From Streptomyces sp. LUP30 (lineage in GTDB: Bacteria; Actinomycetota; Actinomycetes; Streptomycetales; Streptomycetaceae), in the NCBI RefSeq assembly GCF_001746365.1, contig NZ_MJAJ01000067.1:10480-69199 (forward strand): a stretch of 58,720 nt of DNA. The letters are read 5' to 3'. Both the position numbers and the translations under genes were made by a program. Shown piece by piece: positions 8,910 to 18,400 of the stretch; the stretch's first letter is position 1, and every line of letters begins with the position of its first letter. A model generated the notes under the pieces. The model saw only the letters and a list, made by a program, of their open reading frames with translations. It did no database searches and was not told the DNA's origin.

Positions 8910-9700
8910 CCGCCGTACGCCTCCTCGTCGTCACCGCGGTACGAGCCGAACGCGACGCCGTCGCGCGAGGTCTGGGCCCTGCCGCGGCGGCCGACTGCGG
9001 CGCCCTGCCCGGCCGGGAGATGCTCCGGATCAACTGCACCGGGGACGCCTCGTCCGTGCGGGCCGACCGCACGGCGGCGGGGCAGGGTCCCGCCCCTCAC
9101 CGGCAGCTCGTCGCCGACCTGTTGGCAGGGGGAGTGGGACCCGCCGCCGCGGCCGCGGCGACCGACGCGGCACTCACCGCGGCGGCCGTCGGGGGCGACC
9201 GGTACCACCTGGTCGTCTCGACAGGCATCGCGGGGGGCTTCGCGCCGGTCGCCGACGTCGGTTCCGTCGTCGTCGCCGACCGTGTCATCGCCGCCGACCT
9301 CGGCTGCGAGACCGCCGACGGATTCATCTCCATGGACAGCCTGGGGTTCGGAGCCTCCGAGCACGCCTGCGCACCCCATCTCTCCGCGGCCGTCGCCAGA
9401 GTCCTCGGCGCCGTCCTCGCCCCCGTCCTGACCGTCTCCACCGTCACCGGTACCGCGGAACGCGCCCAGCGCCTACGGCAACGCCACGGAGCCGCCGCCG
9501 AGGCGATGGAGGGCTTCGGCGTCGCCGAGGCCGCCGCCGTCCACGGCGTCCCGCTGCTGGAACTGCGCACCGTCTCCAACCCCGTCGGCCCGCGCGACCG
9601 CGCCGCCTGGCGCATCCCCGACGCCCTGACGGCACTTCAGGACGCCTTCGCGGACCTGTACACCGTTCTCGCCCGGGGCGCCCCGCCACCGTACGTCTGA
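8906..9700 (+). CDS. mqnB: Futalosine hydrolase (MqnB family nucleosidase)
   Basis: The family removes hypoxanthine from futalosine to give dehypoxanthine futalosine, the second step of the futalosine menaquinone route, which later yields 1,4-dihydroxy-6-naphthoate. The 264-residue product opens with LLVVTAVRAERDAV, has the STGIAGGF glycine loop near residue 110, a DLGCETADGF segment, EAMEGFGVAEAA near 198, and the closing SNPVGPRDRAAWRI. These match the actinomycete futalosine hydrolases I know rather than general purine phosphorylases or MTA/SAH nucleosidase. The ATG sits inside the stop of rmlA (ATGA), so translation is coupled. A menaquinone gene is out of place in a macrolide cluster. 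Either it is the strain's housekeeping copy in an odd place, or a dedicated copy making a precursor for the polyketide. Family call is strong; role in the cluster is inference. Confidence 0.88.
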   Translation: MTAVRLLVVTAVRAERDAVARGLGPAAAADCGALPGREMLRINCTGDASSVRADRTAAGQGPAPHRQLVADLLAGGVGPAAAAAATDAALTAAAVGGDRYHLVVSTGIAGGFAPVADVGSVVVADRVIAADLGCETADGFISMDSLGFGASEHACAPHLSAAVARVLGAVLAPVLTVSTVTGTAERAQRLRQRHGAAAEAMEGFGVAEAAAVHGVPLLELRTVSNPVGPRDRAAWRIPDALTALQDAFADLYTVLARGAPPPYV

Positions 9701-9707
9701 GCAGCCC

Positions 9708-9748
9708 GTGCCCCGAACTTCCGTACAGACAACAGAGGTTCGGGGCAC
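9708..9748 (+). terminator. Possible hairpin terminator after mqnB
   Basis: Arms 9708-9718 and 9738-9748 are 11-base perfect inverted repeats (gtgccccgaac and its complement) with a 19-base loop, beginning 7 bases after the mqnB stop. The long loop and lack of a T tract make it weaker than the other two hairpins. Confidence 0.5.
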
Positions 9749-9983
9749 CGCCACATTCGGCCGGTCCGGTCGGCCGTTGCTCCGGCCTGCGCGAATGGCG
9801 ACGGGCTCATGATTTCCAAGGGTTTCCCCAGAGAACCCCGCAGGGTGCCGAGAAAGGCTCCCGGACCGGGTCATGCTGTCCCCACCGCTCGAGGAGCACA
9901 CCAGCAGTCGGACGCCCACAGGGCCCGCCGACCACGCGCGGGGACACGTTCCGTCACAGAACCGATCAGCATGGGGGCAGTCC
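9749..9983 (+). promoter_or_regulatory. Upstream region of the PKS B-C-D operon
   Basis: This 235-base gap lies between a hairpin and the first gene of B-C-D, so it should hold the operon promoter. The stretch caagggtttccccag at 9817-9831 has the GGG-spacer-CCC-AG layout of sites bound by PAS-LuxR/LAL regulators such as PimM, but its centre is one base short of that consensus. It overlaps a small dyad, gggtt 9820-9824 with aaccc 9834-9838. I cannot assign -35 and -10 boxes with confidence. Confidence 0.3.
9973..9977 (+). promoter_or_regulatory. Ribosome binding site that fixes the PKS B start
   Basis: GGGGG lies 6 bases before ATG 9984. That ATG begins a typical docking helix (MTNEAQLRDYLKRVT). 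An upstream in-frame ATG at 9873 would add 37 residues with no homology pattern. Confidence 0.6.
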
Positions 9984-12900
9984 ATGACGAATGAAGCGCA
10001 GCTTCGGGACTACCTCAAGCGGGTCACCGTCGATCTCCACAACACCCGCCGCCGGCTACGCCAGCTGGAGGCTCGCGAGCAGGAGCCCGTCGCCATCGTC
10101 GGCATGAGCTGCCGCCTGCCCGGCGGCGTCCGCACACCCGACGACTTCTGGGACCTGCTGGTCGACGGGACCGACGCGGTGACCGACTGGCCCGCCGACC
10201 GGGGCTGGTCCACCGCGCCCGGGCCGGACAACGGCGCCGCCGGGCGTCGCCGTGGCGGCTTCCTCGACGACGCCGACCGGTTCGACCCCGCCTTCTTCGG
10301 CATCTCCCCGCGCGAGGCGCTCGCGATGGACCCTCAGCAGCGACTGCTGCTCGAAGTGGTCTGGGAAGCCTTCGAGCGCGCGGGCATCGATCCCGCCACC
10401 TTGCGGGGCAGCCGCTCGGGTGTGTTCGTCGGGTGCAGCGACCAGGGCTACACCTCCGGGCTGCGCGAGGTCCCCGACGACGTCCGGGGCCATCTGCTCA
10501 CCGGCAACTCCATGTCGGTCCTCTCCGGCCGCGTCGCCTACACCCTGGGGCTCGAGGGCCCGGCCGTCACCGTCGACACCGCCTGCTCCTCCTCCCTCGT
10601 CGCCCTGCACCTGGCCGCCCAGTCGCTGCGCTCCGGCGAGTGCTCTCTCGCCGTCGTCGGCGGTGTCACCGTCATGTCCAGCCCCGGCGCCTTCATCGAG
10701 TTCGAGCAGCAGGGCGGCCTGGCCGGCGACGGCCGCTGCAAGGCCTTCTCCGACGACGCGGACGGGACGGGGTGGGCCGAGGGCGCCGGAACGATCGTCG
10801 TCGAACGGCTCTCGGACGCCCGCCGCAACGGCCATCAGGTGCTGGCGGTGCTGCGCGGCAGCGCGGTCAACCAGGACGGCGCCTCCAACGGGCTCACCGC
10901 CCCCAACGGCCTGGCCCAGCAGCGCGTCATCCTCGCCGCCCTCGCCAACGCCGGCGTGCCCGCGTCCGAGATCGACGCCGTCGAGGCGCACGGCACGGGC
11001 ACCTCGCTCGGCGACCCCATCGAGGCCCAGGCGCTTCTCGCCACCTACGGCCAGGGCCGTACCGCCGACCGGCCGCTGTGGCTCGGCTCCGCGAAATCCA
11101 ACATCGGCCACACCCAGGCCGCCGCCGGCGTCGTCGGCGTCATCAAGTCCGTCCTCGCGCTACGGCACGGCGTCCTGCCGCCCACCCTGCACGCCGACAG
11201 CCCCTCCCGGCACGTCGACTGGAGCGCCGGTCACGTCCGGTTGCTCACCGGGCCCGTCGACTGGCCGAGCGTCGAGCACCCGCACCGCGTCGGAGTCTCG
11301 GCGTTCGGCGTCTCCGGCACCAACGCGCACGTCGTCATCGAGCAGGCCCCCGAAGCCTCCGCGGACGAGACCACCCCCGAACAGGGACCCCGTACCGCCC
11401 TCCCGGTCCTGCCATGGCTCCTCTCCGCCCGCGACGAGACGGCGCTGCGCGGCCAGGCCGGCCGCCTCGCCGCCCACCTGACCGAGCGCCCCGACACCGA
11501 CCTCTACGACCTGGCCGCCTCCCTGGCCACCACCCGCACCGCCTTCGAGACCCGCGCCGTGATCCAGGGCCACGACCGCGCCGAACTCCTCGCCGGCCTC
11601 TCCGCGTTGGCCACGGGCGAGCCCGACGCACGCGCCGCGATCGGGACGATGCGCGGTGGTCGGACGGCGTTCTTGTTCGCTGGTCAGGGTGCGCAGCGGG
11701 TGGGGATGGGTCGTGGGTTGTATGAGGTGTTTCCGGTGTTCGCGGAGGCGTTCGATGCGGTGTGTGCGCAGGTGGGGGGTGGGTTGCGGGATGTGATCTT
11801 CGGTGAGGACGCGGCTCTGCTGGAGCGTACGGAGTGGGCGCAGCCTGCGTTGTTCGCGGTCGAGGTGGCGTTGTTCCGTCTGGTGGAGTCTTTCGGGGTG
11901 CGTCCGGATTTCCTGATGGGTCATTCGGTCGGTGAGATCGCGGCTGCGCATGTGGCGGGTGTGTTCTCTTTGGAGGATGCGTGTGCGTTGGTGGTGGCGC
12001 GGGGTCGGTTGATGCAGGTGTTGCCGTCGGGTGGGGTGATGGTCGCGGTGGAGGCGGCCGAGGGCGAGGTGCTGCCGCTGTTGGAGGGTCGTGGGGCGGA
12101 GGTGTCGGTCGCTGCGGTGAACGGTCCGCGTGCGGTGGTGATCGCGGGCGTCGAGGCGGCCGTCACCGAGGTCGTTGAGGAGTTGAAGGCGCGAGGCCGT
12201 CGGACGTCGCGTCTGCGGGTCTCGCACGCCTTCCACTCACCCTTGATGGAGCCGATGCTGGAGGCTTTCCGTGAGGTCGCGGAGGGCGTCGCTTACGGTT
12301 CTGCGTCGGTTGCGTTGGTGTCGAACGTGTCGGGGCGGCTCGCTGTGGAGGGCGAGTTGGGGTCGGCGGAGTATTGGGTGCGGCATGTGCGTGAGGCGGT
12401 GCGGTTCGCCGACGGGATCGGTGTGCTGGCCGGCGAGGGTGTGACGCGGTTCCTGGAGATCGGCCCCGACGGCACCCTCACCGCACTCGCACAGACCAGC
12501 CCGGCGGACGACGTGCTGTACACGCCGGTTCTCCGCAAGGGCGGTCAGGAGTCCCGGCACTTCGTGGCGGCCCTAGCGCGACTGCACCTGAGCGGCGCGG
12601 CGGTGACGTGGTCCACACTCCTCCCGGCGGCGCGCACGGTCGAGCTGCCCACCTACGCCTTCCGCCGTGACCGGTTCTGGCTGGAGCGTTCCTACGCCGA
12701 GGACGGCTCGGCCGTCGCCGTCGACGGGCTGCACCACCGTGTCGTCTGGCGCACGGTCGCCGGCCTGCCCGAGGGCGCGCGGCTCTCCGGGCGCTGGCTG
12801 TTCCTGAGGCCCGTGTCCTCGGCCGGCGCGGATGGCTGGGACGGCGCCCTGACGGGCGCACTGCACGACGCCGGTGCGGAACTGGTCCCCGTCGAGCACC

Positions 12901-15458
12901 ACCACAGCGACGGCCGGGCCGAGTTGGCGCGCCGCATCGCCGTGGCCGTCGGCGACGCCCCGGTCGCCGGCGTCGTCTCCACCCTCGCCCTGGAGCGCGG
13001 GGGGAACGGAGACGTGCCCGACGGCGTTCTCGCGACCACGGTGCTCGTCCAGGCCCTCGGAGACGCCGCCGTCTCGGCGCCGCTCTGGACCCTGACCCGG
13101 GAAGCCGTCACCGCCACGGCCGGCGATCCCGCCCCGGAACCCGACCAGGCCGGCGTCTGGGGTCTGGGGCGCGTCGTCGCCCTGGAACACCCCGACCGCT
13201 GGGGCGGTCTCGTGGACCTTCCCGCGACCCTGGACCGGCGTTCGGCCGCCCGGCTGGTCACCCTGCTCGCCGACGGCGCGACGGCCATGGGGCCACGCGA
13301 GGACCAGGTCGCGGTCCGATCCGGCGGACTCATGGGCCGCCGCCTGGTTCCGGTCTCTCCCACACCGGAATCGGCTTGGCAGCCGTCCGGCACGGTCCTG
13401 GTGACCGGAGGCACAGGCGCACTGGGCGCCAGAGTGGCCCGGTGGGCCGCCCGGGCGGGCGCCGCGCGCCTGATCCTGGTCAGCCGCAACGGGGACCGGG
13501 CGCCGGGCGCCGAGGACCTGCGGGACGAACTTCGGGACGCCGGTGCCGAAGTGACGTTCGCAGCACTTGATCTGACGAACCGTAAGGCTCTGCACGCGCT
13601 CCTCGAAGCCCACCCTGTCGATGCGGTCGTCCACACGGCAGGGGTGCTGGAGGACGGCGTCCTCGACGGCCTGACACCGGCCGCCTTCAGGAAGGTCTTC
13701 GCCGCCAAGGTCGCCGGCGCACGCAACCTGGACGAGCTGACCCGGAACCGCGAGCTGTCCGCCTTCATCCTCTTCTCGTCCTTCGCCGGCACCGTCGGCT
13801 CCGCCGGGCAGGCCAACTACGCCGCCGCCAACGCCCTGTTGGACGCCCTCGCGGAGCGGCGCAGGAGCGAGGGGCTGCCCGCCACCTCGATCGCCTGGGG
13901 GCCGTGGGCAGGCGGCGGCATGGCCGCCGACGCCGACGCGGAGGTCCGGCAACTGAGAGGCGGTGTGGGCCTCCTCGACCCTGACCGGGCCCTGGACGCC
14001 CTCGCCGCCGCCGCTGGGGACGCGACGGCCGCGGCCTTCGTGGCCGACGTCGACTGGAGCCGTTTCGGCGCCGCCTTCACCGCGGTCCGGCACAGCCCGT
14101 TCCTCGCGGAGGTGTACCGCGCCCCGGCCGGATCCCAGGTCACCGCCGAGACCGTCACGACCGGACTCCAGGCGCGTCTGCGCGGCCTCGCCCCTGAGGC
14201 ACGCCTGCGGGAACTCGTCACAGAGGTCCGTGCCCGGGCCGCGGCGGCACTCGGATACGAGGGCGCCGAACAGGTCGGTGCGGAGCGGGCCTTCCGCGAT
14301 CTGGGCGTGGACTCGTTGATCGCGGTGGAGCTGCGCAACGTCCTGGCCTCCGTGTCGGGGGTGGCTCTCCCGGCGACGGTGGTCTTCGACCATCCGACCC
14401 CGCAGGCGCTGGCCGCGTTCATCCACGCCGAGCTGTTCGGGGACGGGGACGGGGACGGGACCGCAGGGGCCGTCACGCCGTACGGGGCCGCTGCGATCGC
14501 GGTGGACGAGCCGATGGCGATCGTGGGCATGGCCTGCCGTTTCCCCGGTGGCGTCGAGACCCCGGAGCAGTTCTGGGAGCTGCTCGCGGACGGCCGCGAG
14601 GGCATCGGGGACTTCCCCACCGACCGCGGCTGGGCTGCGCTGGAACCCGTGTACGACCGGTACGCCAACGGCGACGGCAAGGCCGGCGAATACCCACGTC
14701 GCGGTGGGTTTCTGTCGGGTGTGGGTGGTTTCGATGCGGAGTTCTTCGGGGTGTCGCCGCGTGAGGCGTTGGCGATGGATCCGCAGCAGCGGATGTTGTT
14801 GGAGGCGTCGTGGGAGGCGGTGGAGCGGGCGGGGTTGGATCCTCGGTCGTTGCGGGGGAGTCGTACGGGTGTGTTCGTGGGGACGAACGGTCAGGACTAT
14901 CCGGCGTTGTTGAGTGTGTCGGAGGGTGACTTCGGCGGGTATGTGGGGACGGGTAACGCGGCGAGTGTGGCGTCGGGTCGGGTGTCGTATGTGCTGGGTC
15001 TGGAGGGTCCGGCGGTGACGGTCGACACGGCGTGTTCGTCGTCGTTGGTGGCTCTGCACTTGGCGGGGCAGGCGTTGCGGTCGGGGGAGTGTGATCTGGC
15101 GCTGGCGGGTGGTGTGACGGTGATGTCGACGCCGGGCGCGTTCGTGGAGTTCGGTCGTCAGGGTGGTTTGGCGGGGGATGGTCGGTGCAGGGCGTTCGGT
15201 GAGGGTGCGGATGGTACGGGGTGGGGTGAGGGTGTGGGTGTGTTGTTGGTGGAGCGGTTGTCGGATGCGGTGCGGTTGGGGCATCGGGTGTTGGCGGTGG
15301 TGCGGGGTTCGGCGGTGAATCAGGATGGTGCGTCGAACGGGTTGACGGCTCCGAACGGTCCGTCGCAGCAGCGGGTGATTCGGGCGTGGTGGAGCGGTTG
15401 TCGGATGCGGTGCGGTTGGGGCATCGGGTGTTGGCGGTGGTGCGGGGTTCGGCGGTGA
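9984..15458 (+). CDS. Modular type I polyketide synthase B, N-terminal part, cut by a frameshift (module B1 and start of B2)
   Basis: The 1,824-residue frame covers an N-terminal docking helix (residues 1-34), KS (about 35-455, Cys codon 10584), malonyl AT (about 557-887, Ser 11925, HAFH 12225-12236), KR (about 1135-1312, Tyr 13818), ACP (Ser codon 14313) and the first half of a second KS (Cys 15033). It then runs into a stop at 15456 because a 140-base segment is repeated in tandem (15247-15386, 15387-15526). 140 is not a multiple of three. Deleting one copy joins this frame to the one that ends at 34216 and restores an unbroken KS. As it stands, module B2's KS lacks its two active-site histidines, so the protein would be useless. 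I therefore treat this and the next entry as one gene of 8,030 residues whose sequence here is disrupted, either by assembly error or by a real mutation. Confidence 0.88.
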   Translation: MTNEAQLRDYLKRVTVDLHNTRRRLRQLEAREQEPVAIVGMSCRLPGGVRTPDDFWDLLVDGTDAVTDWPADRGWSTAPGPDNGAAGRRRGGFLDDADRFDPAFFGISPREALAMDPQQRLLLEVVWEAFERAGIDPATLRGSRSGVFVGCSDQGYTSGLREVPDDVRGHLLTGNSMSVLSGRVAYTLGLEGPAVTVDTACSSSLVALHLAAQSLRSGECSLAVVGGVTVMSSPGAFIEFEQQGGLAGDGRCKAFSDDADGTGWAEGAGTIVVERLSDARRNGHQVLAVLRGSAVNQDGASNGLTAPNGLAQQRVILAALANAGVPASEIDAVEAHGTGTSLGDPIEAQALLATYGQGRTADRPLWLGSAKSNIGHTQAAAGVVGVIKSVLALRHGVLPPTLHADSPSRHVDWSAGHVRLLTGPVDWPSVEHPHRVGVSAFGVSGTNAHVVIEQAPEASADETTPEQGPRTALPVLPWLLSARDETALRGQAGRLAAHLTERPDTDLYDLAASLATTRTAFETRAVIQGHDRAELLAGLSALATGEPDARAAIGTMRGGRTAFLFAGQGAQRVGMGRGLYEVFPVFAEAFDAVCAQVGGGLRDVIFGEDAALLERTEWAQPALFAVEVALFRLVESFGVRPDFLMGHSVGEIAAAHVAGVFSLEDACALVVARGRLMQVLPSGGVMVAVEAAEGEVLPLLEGRGAEVSVAAVNGPRAVVIAGVEAAVTEVVEELKARGRRTSRLRVSHAFHSPLMEPMLEAFREVAEGVAYGSASVALVSNVSGRLAVEGELGSAEYWVRHVREAVRFADGIGVLAGEGVTRFLEIGPDGTLTALAQTSPADDVLYTPVLRKGGQESRHFVAALARLHLSGAAVTWSTLLPAARTVELPTYAFRRDRFWLERSYAEDGSAVAVDGLHHRVVWRTVAGLPEGARLSGRWLFLRPVSSAGADGWDGALTGALHDAGAELVPVEHHHSDGRAELARRIAVAVGDAPVAGVVSTLALERGGNGDVPDGVLATTVLVQALGDAAVSAPLWTLTREAVTATAGDPAPEPDQAGVWGLGRVVALEHPDRWGGLVDLPATLDRRSAARLVTLLADGATAMGPREDQVAVRSGGLMGRRLVPVSPTPESAWQPSGTVLVTGGTGALGARVARWAARAGAARLILVSRNGDRAPGAEDLRDELRDAGAEVTFAALDLTNRKALHALLEAHPVDAVVHTAGVLEDGVLDGLTPAAFRKVFAAKVAGARNLDELTRNRELSAFILFSSFAGTVGSAGQANYAAANALLDALAERRRSEGLPATSIAWGPWAGGGMAADADAEVRQLRGGVGLLDPDRALDALAAAAGDATAAAFVADVDWSRFGAAFTAVRHSPFLAEVYRAPAGSQVTAETVTTGLQARLRGLAPEARLRELVTEVRARAAAALGYEGAEQVGAERAFRDLGVDSLIAVELRNVLASVSGVALPATVVFDHPTPQALAAFIHAELFGDGDGDGTAGAVTPYGAAAIAVDEPMAIVGMACRFPGGVETPEQFWELLADGREGIGDFPTDRGWAALEPVYDRYANGDGKAGEYPRRGGFLSGVGGFDAEFFGVSPREALAMDPQQRMLLEASWEAVERAGLDPRSLRGSRTGVFVGTNGQDYPALLSVSEGDFGGYVGTGNAASVASGRVSYVLGLEGPAVTVDTACSSSLVALHLAGQALRSGECDLALAGGVTVMSTPGAFVEFGRQGGLAGDGRCRAFGEGADGTGWGEGVGVLLVERLSDAVRLGHRVLAVVRGSAVNQDGASNGLTAPNGPSQQRVIRAWWSGCRMRCGWGIGCWRWCGVRR
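10080..14440 (+). other. PKS module B1: KS-AT(malonyl)-KR-ACP
   Basis: The KS has DTACSSSL, HGTGT and KSNIGH. The AT has GHSVGE and HAFH (malonyl). The KR has TGGTGALG, LED in place of LDD, and a YAAAN segment, so a hydroxyl is expected, probably B-type. The ACP reads GVDSL. The AT DNA from 11661 to 12490 is nearly identical to that of module B2. Confidence 0.88.
11661..12490 (+). repeat. AT-domain repeat, copy 1 (module B1)
   Basis: About 830 bases nearly identical to 16274-17103, offset 4,613. There are scattered single changes and two short divergent blocks, near 12045-12070 and 12165-12190. The whole patch is in the GTG/TTG-rich codon style, unlike both flanks. Confidence 0.85.
15247..15386 (+). 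repeat. 140-bp perfect tandem duplication, copy 1
   Basis: This is identical to 15387-15526, with no base between the copies. The bases on the two outer sides differ, so the unit is exactly 140. It lies in the KS of module B2, between the active Cys and HGTGT. Confidence 0.97.
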
Positions 15459-18400
15459 ATCAGGATGGTGCGTCGAACGGGTTGACGGCTCCGAACGGTC
15501 CGTCGCAGCAGCGGGTGATTCGGGCGGCGTTGGGGTCGGCGGGTTTGTCTGCGGTGGATGTGGATGTGGTGGAGGCGCACGGTACGGGGACGCGGTTGGG
15601 TGATCCGATCGAGGCGCAGGCGTTGTTGGCGACGTACGGTCAGGGCCGCGACGGGGGGCGGCCGTTGTGGTTGGGGTCGGTGAAGTCGAATGTGGGTCAT
15701 ACGCAGGCGGCTGCGGGTGTGGCTGGTGTGATCAAGATGGTGCAGGCGTTGCGGCATGGGGTGTTGCCGGCGACGTTGCATGTGGGTGAACCGTCGTCGC
15801 ATGTGGACTGGTCTGCTGGCGAGGTCCGACTGCTGACGGAACAGCAGCCGTGGCCCGAGGAGGATGGGCGGGTGCGGCGTGCGGGGGTGTCCTCGTTCGG
15901 TCTGTCGGGCACCAACGCGCACGTGATTCTCGAACAGGCTCCGGCCGAGTCTGCGGAGGAGATGGAGCACGAGGGTCAGGGCATGGGCGCGGGTGCGGGT
16001 GCGGGTGCGGGTCTGCCGGTGGTGCCGTGGGTGCTGTCCGGACGCGGCGCCGATGCCCTGCGCTCACAGGCCGCCCGGCTGCTGGACGCCGTACGGTCCA
16101 CCCCCGACATCGACTGCGTGGAGGTCGGCGCCGCCCTCGTCGCGACGCGTACCGCGTTCGAGGACCGGGCCGTCGTATGGGGGCGGGACCGCACCGAACT
16201 CCTCTCCGCTCTCGCAGCGTTGGCAGCAGGCGAGGCCAGCTCTCACGCCGTCACCGGAACGGTGGGCGAAGGCCGGACGGCGTTCTTGTTCGCTGGTCAG
16301 GGTGCGCAGCGGGTGGGGATGGGTCGTGGGTTGTATGAGGCGTTCCCGGTGTTCGCGGAGGCGTTCGATGCGGTGTGCGCGCAGGTGGGGGGTGGGTTGC
16401 GGGATGTGATCTTCGGTGAGGACGCAGCTCTGCTGGAGCGTACGGAGTGGGCGCAGCCTGCGTTGTTCGCGGTCGAGGTGGCGTTGTTCCGTCTGGTGGA
16501 GTCGTTCGGGGTGCGTCCGGATTTCCTGATGGGTCATTCGGTCGGTGAGATCGCGGCTGCGCATGTGGCGGGTGTGTTCTCGCTCGAGGATGCGTGTGCG
16601 TTGGTGGTGGCGCGGGGTCGGTTGATGCAGGCGTTGCCGTCGGGTGGGGTGATGATCGCCCTCCAGGCGGCCGAGGACGAGGTGCTGCCGCTGTTGGAGG
16701 GCCGTGGGGCGGAGGTGTCGGTCGCTGCGGTGAACGGTCCGCGTGCGGTGGTGATCGCGGGCGTCGAGGCTGCCGTCACGGAGATCGCCGGTCAGGTCAA
16801 GGCGCTGGGCCGGCGGACGTCGCGTCTGCGGGTGTCGCACGCGTTCCACTCACCCTTGATGGAGCCGATGCTGGAGGCTTTCCGCAAGGTCGCGGAGGGC
16901 ATCTCCTATGGCTCTGCGTCGGTTCCGTTGGTGTCGAACGTGTCGGGGCGGCTCGCTGCGGAGGGCGAGTTGGCGTCGGCGGAGTACTGGGTGCGGCATG
17001 TGCGTGAGGCGGTGCGGTTCGCCGACGGGATCGGTGTGCTGGCCGGCGAGGGTGTGACGAGGTTCCTGGAGATCGGCCCCGACGCCACCCTCACCGCACT
17101 CGCCCGGACCGCTCTCGGGGACGGTGTCGTCTGCGTTCCCGTGCAGCGCAAGGGCCGCCCCGAAGTCGACGGGCTGTTCGCGGCGATGGCCGCTCAGCAC
17201 GCCAGCGGACTTCCCGTCCGCTGGGACGGGCTCTTCGCCGGCGTGCGTCCCGCGCCGCTGCCCACGTACGCCTTCCAGCGCACCCGGTACTGGCCCGAGG
17301 TGAAGAAGCGGGCCGTTGAGACGACGACCGTGGTGACGGCCGGGGAGGCCGCGTTCTGGGCCGCCGTCGACCAGGGTGACGCCGATGAACTCGCCGGTGT
17401 CCTCGGCCTCGACGGCGGGGAGCTGAACGGTGTCGTGCCGGCGCTGGCGGAGTGGCGGCGTGCTCAGCTCGAGCGGACCGCCGTGGATTCGCTGCGCTAC
17501 CGCGTCCGTTGGGATCGTCTGGCGACGGGCGGCGAGCGGGCGGTCAGCGGTCGGTGGCTGCTGCTGCAGGCCGGTGACGACGAGATGCTGCCCGGCATCG
17601 AGGAGTTCGTGCCGGGAGTCGAGCGCGTGGTCTGCGCCGCCGGTGGGGAACGCACGGTTCTCCGCGATCTGTTCGGCGCGGCCGTGGCCGACGGCGTTCC
17701 CGTCGCCGGTGTGCTCTCGTGCCTGCCGGGTGTGGACAGCGCCCTCGCCCTGGTGCAGGGCCACGGCGACGCCGGGCTCAGTACGCCGCTGTGGATCGTC
17801 ACGAGCGGGGCCGTGGCCGTGGGAGCCGGGACCGAGGCCGCGGTCGATCCCGGGGCGGCCTCCGTGTGGGGCCTGGGCCGGGTCGCAGCGCTCGAACACC
17901 CGGATTTCTGGGGTGGTTTGCTCGATCTGCCCGCACGGCCGGACCGGCGCGCACTCGCTCGGGCCGCCGCCGTTCTGGAGGCCGCCGACGAGGACCAGGT
18001 CGCGGTGCGCGGCGCCCAGGCCCACGCCCGCAGGCTCGTGCCCGCTCCCGTCCCCGCCGGCACGGGGGAGTGGACGTCCCCGGAGCGCGTCCTGATCACC
18101 GGCGGCACCGGCGCCCTCGGTGCGCGCGTCGCGCACTGGGCCGTCGCGCGCGGGGCGCGCGAGCTGGTGCTGACCAGCCGTCGTGGACCCCAGGCGCCGG
18201 GCGCGGACGAGCTGCGCGCGCAACTCGCCGAGCTCGGCGCGCGGGTGGCCGTGGTGGCCTGCGACATGGGCGACCGGGACGCGGTCGAGCGGCTCCTCGC
18301 GGAGCACCCCGTGGACGCGGTGCTGCACTGCGCGGGCGTCCTCGACGACGAGGTCATCGCCGCCTACTCGCCCGACCGGCTCGCGGCCGTGCTGCGGGCC

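Noticed and set aside
9873..9983. Upstream in-frame ATG as the start of PKS B
   Set aside because: The extra 37 residues show no family pattern. ATG 9984 has a GGGGG site and begins the docking helix.
9809..9994. Small open frame before PKS B as a separate gene or leader peptide
   Set aside because: It overlaps the true start of PKS B, has no convincing ribosome site and a random Arg/Pro-rich composition.
15386..15526. Two independent PKS genes split inside a KS
   Set aside because: The break falls exactly on a perfect tandem duplication, and the second frame has no start signals. One disrupted gene explains it better.
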